Positions 59,137 through 64,000 of a stretch of 64,000 nt of DNA are shown here, one piece after another (within the stretch, counting starts at the first letter, position 1; each line of letters opens with the position of its first letter). The notes beneath the pieces are model-generated. The model was not told where the DNA came from, searched no databases, and saw only the letters and a list, made by a program, of their open reading frames with translations. Location of the stretch: contig JAPTMU010000089.1 of assembly GCA_028583405.1 (NCBI GenBank), positions 373,501 to 437,500 of the forward strand, written 5' to 3'. The translations under genes were made by a program, and so were the position numbers. This DNA comes from Pogonophryne albipinna (lineage: Eukaryota; Chordata; Actinopteri; Perciformes; Artedidraconidae).

Positions 59137-59425
59137 GTTTCTAATGTGTTTAATGCTCTTAATGTCTTTCATGTTTGTAAAGCACTTTGTATTCCCTTGT
59201 GTTGAATGGTGCTATATAAATAAACTTGCCTTGCACTATTTTATCTGTTTTACTGTGTTTCGCTGTTGGAGGAGCCTCAGATTTTCATTGACATATCTAA
59301 ACTGTAGCTATGTACACATGACAATAAAAGCCTTGAATCTTGAACATTTTCATGGACATTAAGTAAGAGTGGTTAGGAGGAGACATAGGGCCTCATTTCT
59401 TCCACAATTCGATAAGTGATCTCAC

Positions 59426-59547
59426 CTTAACGGCCTCCAGGTTACGGATGGCGCTGGCCAAGTCGTTCAGTCTCCGGCACGCTCTGAGCGCTGAGTCCAC
59501 AATCTTAGCCTCGGGCACCAGGTTGTACCCGATCAGGGTGTTCATGC
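59426..59547 (-). CDS. cox5a: Cytochrome c oxidase subunit 5A, internal exon
   Basis: On the minus strand after GAATGTAAAG the exon supplies GC of a split Gly codon, then [20 protein letters not shown], then [20 protein letters not shown], and ends at AAG|GTGAG in phase 0. It is 122 bp and aligns with the central part of COX5A ([24 protein letters not shown], the helical segments of the subunit). It joins directly to [12 protein letters not shown] in the exon at 54375-54488. The upstream exons with the mitochondrial presequence are not in the window. Intact, no frame break. Confidence 0.93.
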
Positions 59548-59954
59548 CTTTACATTCATTTAAAAAACAAATGTATTACTTCAAAGAATTAGCAATCATT
59601 AGCAAGAGTCGTCTGAATTTAAGGTTCACAGAAAATACTTTAAGACAATTTCTTGTGGAGAAGATATTCGTCAGCTTTATTGAAGAGACTCAAGGTCCAT
59701 TTTTAAAAGACATACAGTTCAATATAAATGAAAAAGGCAGTTATACCAATGTTTCCACAGAGGTGACTGGTATCGTACTGAGACGAGGATTTGACAGCAG
59801 CATAATGACACATTCATAATATTGCCTCAAACCATTACAAAACATGAAATGGGACAATACATATGTTATGCATATCGTAGGTGTGTGTCTTTGGTTCTTG
59901 AGTGTATTGGACCGTCAACCTAGTTATTTAAAAATGTTGAAGGGATCCTTTTTC

Positions 59955-60505
59955 AGAGTGTGGTGCGTTCAGGGACACTCAGTAACTTTGAAAATATCTG
60001 TGTGTAGTACAGAGTGTGGTGCGTTCAGGGACCCTCAGTAACTTTGAAATATGTGTGTAGTTCGAATTGTGGTGCATTCAGGGACACTCAGTAACTTTGA
60101 CTATATGTGTGTGTGTAGTTCAGAGTGTGGTGCGTTCAGGGACCCTCAGTAACTTTGCTTATATCTTTGTGTAGTTCAGAGTGTGGTGCGTTCAAGGACC
60201 CTGAGTAACCCAGCTGTGTGTGTGTGTAGTTCAGAGTGTGGTGCGTTCAGGAACCCTCACTAACTCTAATTATATCTGTGTGTAGTTCAGGGTGTGGTGC
60301 GTTCAGGGACCCTCAGTAACTTTGACTATATGTGTGTGTAGTTCAGAGTGTGGTGCGTTCAGGGACCCTCAGTAACTTTGCTTATATCTGTGTGTAGTTC
60401 AGAGTGTGGTGCATTCAGGGACCCTCAGTAACCCAGCTGTGTGTGTGTGTAGTTCAGAGTGTGGTGCGTTCAGGGACCCTCACTAACTCTAATTAGTGTG
60501 AGTTT
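59955..60505 (+). repeat. Tandem array with four-unit higher-order pattern
   Basis: Ten units of 54-60 bp, each with GTGTGGTGCGTTCAGGGACC, then CTCAGTAA. The variable ends run in the order GACTATATG, CTTATATCT, CCCAGCTGTG, CTCTAATTA. This order of four occurs twice (units 3-6 from about 60067 and units 7-10 from about 60291, 224 bp apart). It ends about 70 bp before the ORF of the LINE and may be its 5' UTR. Confidence 0.85.
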
Positions 60506-60572
60506 ATCTAATTGTGTGAGTTTATCTAATTTAGCAGTGATTCCATGTCAGCCACAGCTTGTTACAAAAAAC

Positions 60573-63404
60573 ATGACTGATAGTGTGTTTAACAAACTTA
60601 AACTAGCTTTATTAAATGTCAGGTCTTTGGCAGGAAAAACATTTTTTATCAATAATTTTATCACTGAGCACAATCTCGATTTTATGTTTTTAACAGAAAC
60701 TTGGATTGAACAAAATAACAGTGCAGCTGTTCTTATCGAATCAACCCCTCCCAACTTTAGTTTTATGAGTCAGGAAAGAATGCATAAGAAAGGGGGTGGA
60801 GTTGCTATTCTGTTCAATGATTCCCTTCAATGCAGGAAGACATCGTATGGAAACTTTGCTTCTTTTGAATATGTGGCCCTTCAGCTGAAATGCTCCTCTC
60901 GAGCTCTGTTCCTAAATATCTATAGACCACCCAAATACTGTGCAAGCTTTTTTGATGACCTTACTGAACTGCTGTCTATAGTGTGTATTGACTTTGACCG
61001 TCTAGTCATTGTTGGTGATTTTAACATCCATGTTGACAACCCCCAGGACAGAGGGGCAAAAGAACTGTTTTGTGTTCTTGATAGCTATGGACTGACTCAG
61101 CATGTGACGGAGCCCACGCACAATAAGGGGCACACTCTGGACATAATTATCTCAAAGGGTCTGAATATCTCTAAGGTTGTGGTGACTGATGTTGCACTCT
61201 CTGACCATTCCTGTGTTTTCTCTGAGAGCTCTATTTCTGTTCACAAAAATGTTCAAACAGAGATAACCACAAAGCGATATTTAACTGAAAATACTAGGGA
61301 AATGTTTACTCAGAATTTTTCTTCCACACTTGCCCCTGCTAACATCTCAGTAAATGAGCTAGTAGATCATTTTAATTCAAAAATTAAAAATGTTATAGAT
61401 GCCATTGCTCCAACTAAGGTAAAGGAAGTGTCTGGCAAGAAAATATCTCCATGGAGAAAGGCCATGACCGTGAAAACAGAAAAAAGAGAATGTCGAACAG
61501 CTGAACGCAGGTGGCGAAAAACAAATCTCCAGGTTCACTTTGAAATCTATAAAGAGAGACTTGGCCTTTATAATTTGAAATTGAAAAACGCACGACAATC
61601 GTTCTTCTCTGACATCATTACCAAAAACAAAAACAACGCACGTGCCTTGTTTGCTACCGTCGACAGACTAACTAACCCCCCAGTGTCAGTAGCCTCTGAA
61701 TTTCTATCCAGCAGGGCGTGCAATGATTTTGCCTCCTTCTTCACTGACAAAATTCAGAAAATCAGACAAGCAGTCAGTGCCTCTGCATCAGGAACAGCAA
61801 ATGTGTTGTCTCTGTGTCCACTTAAAATAAATTCAAACACCATGACACAATTCCATCAGATTAATGATAAAAACCTAGAGGACATTATACAACTTCTGAA
61901 ATCCTCCTCCTGCTGCCTTGATATTATTCCAACAGGATTTTTCAAAGATGTTTTTCCTTGCATGGCCTCAGATCTACTTCATATAGTAAACAAATCTCTT
62001 CACTCAGGTATTTTTCCACAGGCCCTGAAAACGGCAGTCATTAAACCGCTCTTAAAAAAGAATAATCTAGATGCTTCAGTAATGAACAATTACAGGCCCA
62101 TATCAAATCTCCCATTTCTAGGTAAAATCATTGAAAAAGTTGTTTTTCAACAGTTGAGTAATTTCTTGCATTTAAATAACTGTTTCGATGTGTTCCAGTC
62201 AGGCTTTCGTCCAAACCACAGCACTGAGACTGCTCTTGTAAAGGTCTTCAATGACATCCACTTAAACACAGACAGTGGCAGAACTTCAGTGTTAGTATTA
62301 TTAGATCTCAGTGCTGCGTTTGACACTGTTGACCACAGCATATTACTAGACCGACTGGAAAACTGGGTGGGACTTTCGGAAACAGTTCTAAATTGGTTTG
62401 AATCCTACTTAAAGTTCAGAAACAACTTTGTTTCTATAGGTAAATACACATCTGAGTTGACAAATATGACATGTGGGGTTCCTCAAGGCTCCATCTTGGG
62501 GCCTCTTCTCTTTAACGTCTACATGCTACCACTGGCTCAGATAATGAAAAACAACAAAATAACTTACCATAGCTATGCAGATGACACACAAATTTACGTA
62601 ACAATTTCACCAGGAGACTATGCTCCAATTCAAACACTGAGTAAGTGCATTGAACAAATCAATGAATGGATGTGTCAGAACTTTCTCCAATTAAACAAAG
62701 ATACAACTGAGGTAATGGTTTTTGGAGCCAAGGCAGAACGTATAAAAGTTAGCGCTGAGCTTCAGTCTGCAATGTTCAAAACAACAGATAAAGCCAGAAA
62801 TCTAGGTGTAGTCGTGGACTCTGACCTGAGTTTCAACAGTCACATTAAAACAGTTACTAAATCAGCCTACTATCACCTAAAGAACATATCTAGGATTAAA
62901 AGACTAATGTCACAGCAGGATTTGGAAAAACTTGTCCATGCTTTTACCTTTAGTAGACTCGACTACTGCAATGGTGTCTTCACAGGTCTCACTAAAAAAT
63001 CTATTAGAAAGCTGCAGCTGATTCAGAACGCCGCTGCTCGAGTCCTCACTAACACTAAGAAAGTGGATCACATCACTCCTGTTCTGAAGTCTTTACACTG
63101 GCTTCCTGTGTGTCAAATAATAGATTTCAAAAAACTGCTGCTGGTTTATAAAGCACTGAATGGTTTAGGCCCAAAATACATTTCTGACCTCCTGCTAAAT
63201 GATGAACCATCCAGATCTCTCAGGTCTTCAGGGACTGGTCAGCTTTCTGTCCCCAGAGTCAGAACTAAACATGGAGAAGCAGCGTTCAGTTATTATGCTC
63301 CAAATATCTGGAACAAACTCCCAGAAACCTGCAGGTCCGCTGCAACTCTGACTACTTTTAAATCCAGGCTGAAGACTTTTCTTTTTGTCGCTGCTTTTAA
63401 TTGA
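60573..63404 (+). CDS. L2-clade LINE ORF2: endonuclease and reverse transcriptase, uninterrupted
   Basis: An open frame of 943 codons from the ATG at 60573 (MTDSVFNKLKLALLNVRSLA); the frame is also open upstream into the tandem array, but with no better ATG. AP-type endonuclease: LLNVRSLAGK, FLTETWIEQN, KKGGGVAILF, IVGDFNIHVDNP, ALSDHS. Reverse transcriptase: KPLLKKNNLD, NYRPISNLPFLGKIIEK, FQSGFRPNHSTETALVK, LLDLSAAFDTVDHSILL, GVPQGSILGPLLF and the catalytic YADDTQIYV, then a LHWLPVCQIIDFK block and a conserved end FKSRLKTFLFVAAFN. All catalytic motifs are present. This type makes its own cDNA at nicked target DNA. No separate ORF1 was seen. The copy could be active or only recently silent. 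Confidence 0.92.
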   Translation: MTDSVFNKLKLALLNVRSLAGKTFFINNFITEHNLDFMFLTETWIEQNNSAAVLIESTPPNFSFMSQERMHKKGGGVAILFNDSLQCRKTSYGNFASFEYVALQLKCSSRALFLNIYRPPKYCASFFDDLTELLSIVCIDFDRLVIVGDFNIHVDNPQDRGAKELFCVLDSYGLTQHVTEPTHNKGHTLDIIISKGLNISKVVVTDVALSDHSCVFSESSISVHKNVQTEITTKRYLTENTREMFTQNFSSTLAPANISVNELVDHFNSKIKNVIDAIAPTKVKEVSGKKISPWRKAMTVKTEKRECRTAERRWRKTNLQVHFEIYKERLGLYNLKLKNARQSFFSDIITKNKNNARALFATVDRLTNPPVSVASEFLSSRACNDFASFFTDKIQKIRQAVSASASGTANVLSLCPLKINSNTMTQFHQINDKNLEDIIQLLKSSSCCLDIIPTGFFKDVFPCMASDLLHIVNKSLHSGIFPQALKTAVIKPLLKKNNLDASVMNNYRPISNLPFLGKIIEKVVFQQLSNFLHLNNCFDVFQSGFRPNHSTETALVKVFNDIHLNTDSGRTSVLVLLDLSAAFDTVDHSILLDRLENWVGLSETVLNWFESYLKFRNNFVSIGKYTSELTNMTCGVPQGSILGPLLFNVYMLPLAQIMKNNKITYHSYADDTQIYVTISPGDYAPIQTLSKCIEQINEWMCQNFLQLNKDTTEVMVFGAKAERIKVSAELQSAMFKTTDKARNLGVVVDSDLSFNSHIKTVTKSAYYHLKNISRIKRLMSQQDLEKLVHAFTFSRLDYCNGVFTGLTKKSIRKLQLIQNAAARVLTNTKKVDHITPVLKSLHWLPVCQIIDFKKLLLVYKALNGLGPKYISDLLLNDEPSRSLRSSGTGQLSVPRVRTKHGEAAFSYYAPNIWNKLPETCRSAATLTTFKSRLKTFLFVAAFN

Positions 63405-64000
63405 AACTGAGCCGTTGTGTTCATCAGTAAATTGGAACTTCTGTGTGAACTATTCATATCTTAAACTGCACTGTAACTTTGTATTCATGTATTTTTTCTT
63501 TTAATGTTTTAAATTTAAATGTAATTAAACTCCATGACATTTATGAGAGGGACTGCTCGAAAGTAGGATATTTGGGATATCCGTCGTAGCCAGGGTTTAC
63601 GATCAGTTTTTGGGTGATTTGTATTGAGGAACAAGTATCACATCACCGACGGGTGGAAAATAGTGTTTTGGTAACACGGGGTGTTCAGGTAACACTTAAA
63701 GACTTTGTTATGGAATGCAAAGCAGAGTAGGGGGCTAGTACACCCTCCTGAGGGTCCGATTGTGGATGTCATGCGAGCAAAACATGGTGAAAACAGTCTG
63801 TCAAAATTATAAATCCGGACGGAAATGTTCGGATTTCCAAAGGGAGGTTCTTTGAGTAAATAAAAAATCAAGAACCTAAAGAATTGGACTATTCATATCT
63901 TAGACTGCACTGTAACTTTGATCTTTTAATGTTTATTTTATTAGCTTTTCTTTTTAATGACTGATTTTAAATTCCATTTTCTTAATGTCTTTCATTTTTT
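63405..64000 (+). other. LINE 3' UTR with inserted segment, cut by the window end
   Basis: The stretch CTATTCATATCTTAAACTGC, then ACTGTAACTTTG, at 63448 recurs at 63889. About 350 bp of unrelated sequence (63540-63885) stands between. The last bases (AATGTCTTTCATTTTTT) match the LINE tail at about 59159, so the element continues past the window. Confidence 0.65.

Larger units (their letters stand above)
55894..59235 (+). mobile_element. 5'-truncated L2 LINE tail, split by an LTR element
   Basis: The left part ACTACTTTTAAATCCAGGCT matches the ORF2 end and 3' UTR of the LINE at 60573-63404 (compare 63350). The right part from 59142 (AATGTGTTTAATGCTCTTAA) ends GGTGCTATATAAATAAACTT, the LINE 3' end, which the full-length copy reaches only beyond the window. 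Confidence 0.8.
55735..59345 (+). mobile_element. LINE tail with nested L2 tail and LTR element
   Basis: The outer part begins with the ORF2 C-terminus NSFIPQAIRLLNT and stop (about 55757-55798), continues to about 55893, and resumes at about 59236 to end in ATGACAATAAAAGCCTTGAA. Between lies an L2 tail (55894-59235) that is itself split by the LTR element at 56016-59136. The likely target duplication of the L2 tail is GCACTCTTT / GCACTATTT, with one mismatch. Confidence 0.7.
54489..59425 (-). other. cox5a intron filled with retroelements
   Basis: 4937 bp between two cox5a coding exons, with donor AAG|GTGAG at 59425 and acceptor CTTCAG at 54489. It contains a solo LTR, two LINE tail fragments, an L2 tail and a 3.1-kb LTR element. 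Confidence 0.85.

Noticed and set aside
59448..59819. 123-codon plus-strand frame
   Set aside because: Its first third is antisense to the cox5a exon; the rest has no recognisable domain.

Overview
The window looks like a TE-rich stretch of a teleost (probably percomorph) genome. It carries an NLRC3-like FISNA-NACHT exon followed by an array of 174-bp leucine-rich-repeat exons, two exons of cox5a, a P2X7-like pseudogene, L2-clade LINEs, many hAT elements with 8-bp target duplications, TTAA-target elements, Ty3/gypsy and DIRS fragments, and fish-type tandem repeats. There are no bacterial features. Coding sequence is split into exons with GT-AG sites and consistent phases. A 1000-base N gap lies at 39227-40226.

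Left third (1-30.3 kb, + strand): one NLR gene, or a fragment of an NLR cluster. A small phase-2/phase-2 exon occurs twice (427-531 and 12617-12721), and the first bases of the window look like the intron behind a third copy. A 62-bp exon (14325-14386) and the large FISNA-NACHT exon (14532-16338) follow. Eight LRR exons, all exactly 174 bp and phase 2, lie between 17108 and 29793; six of them form three duplicated pairs. A 41-bp exon at 30212-30252 may continue the gene. No PYD, CARD or B30.2/SPRY exon was seen. The introns hold nested transposons: a hAT with a BED finger (583-1434), an L2 LINE with an SGNH-esterase ORF1 inserted in a minisatellite (1876-6573), a TTAA element containing a hAT containing another hAT (6735-12433), a non-autonomous LTR element with a repeat-rich proline ORF (17831-21401), and two copies of a TTAA-flanked element (22139-23499, 27320-28493).

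Middle (30-54.4 kb): a segmental duplication. Segment 31723-39226 is repeated in direct orientation at 47418-54362, and each copy carries private insertions. Between the copies lie the N gap, a DIRS-like fragment, a quiet stretch, a P2X7-like pseudogene and a truncated Ty3/gypsy element whose 5' LTR abuts copy 2.

Right part (54.4-64 kb): cox5a on the minus strand, with its terminal coding exon at 54375-54488 and the preceding exon at 59426-59547; the upstream exons lie beyond the window. The 4.9-kb intron between them holds a solo LTR, nested LINE tails and a second LTR element (56016-59136) that encodes the same type of proline-rich repeat protein. Left of the gap, copy 1 of the duplication stops 12 bp short of where the cox5a stop codon would lie, so a second cox5a tail may be hidden in the gap. 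The window ends with an L2-clade LINE carrying an uninterrupted 943-codon ORF2 (60573-63404), preceded by a tandem array with a four-unit higher-order pattern.
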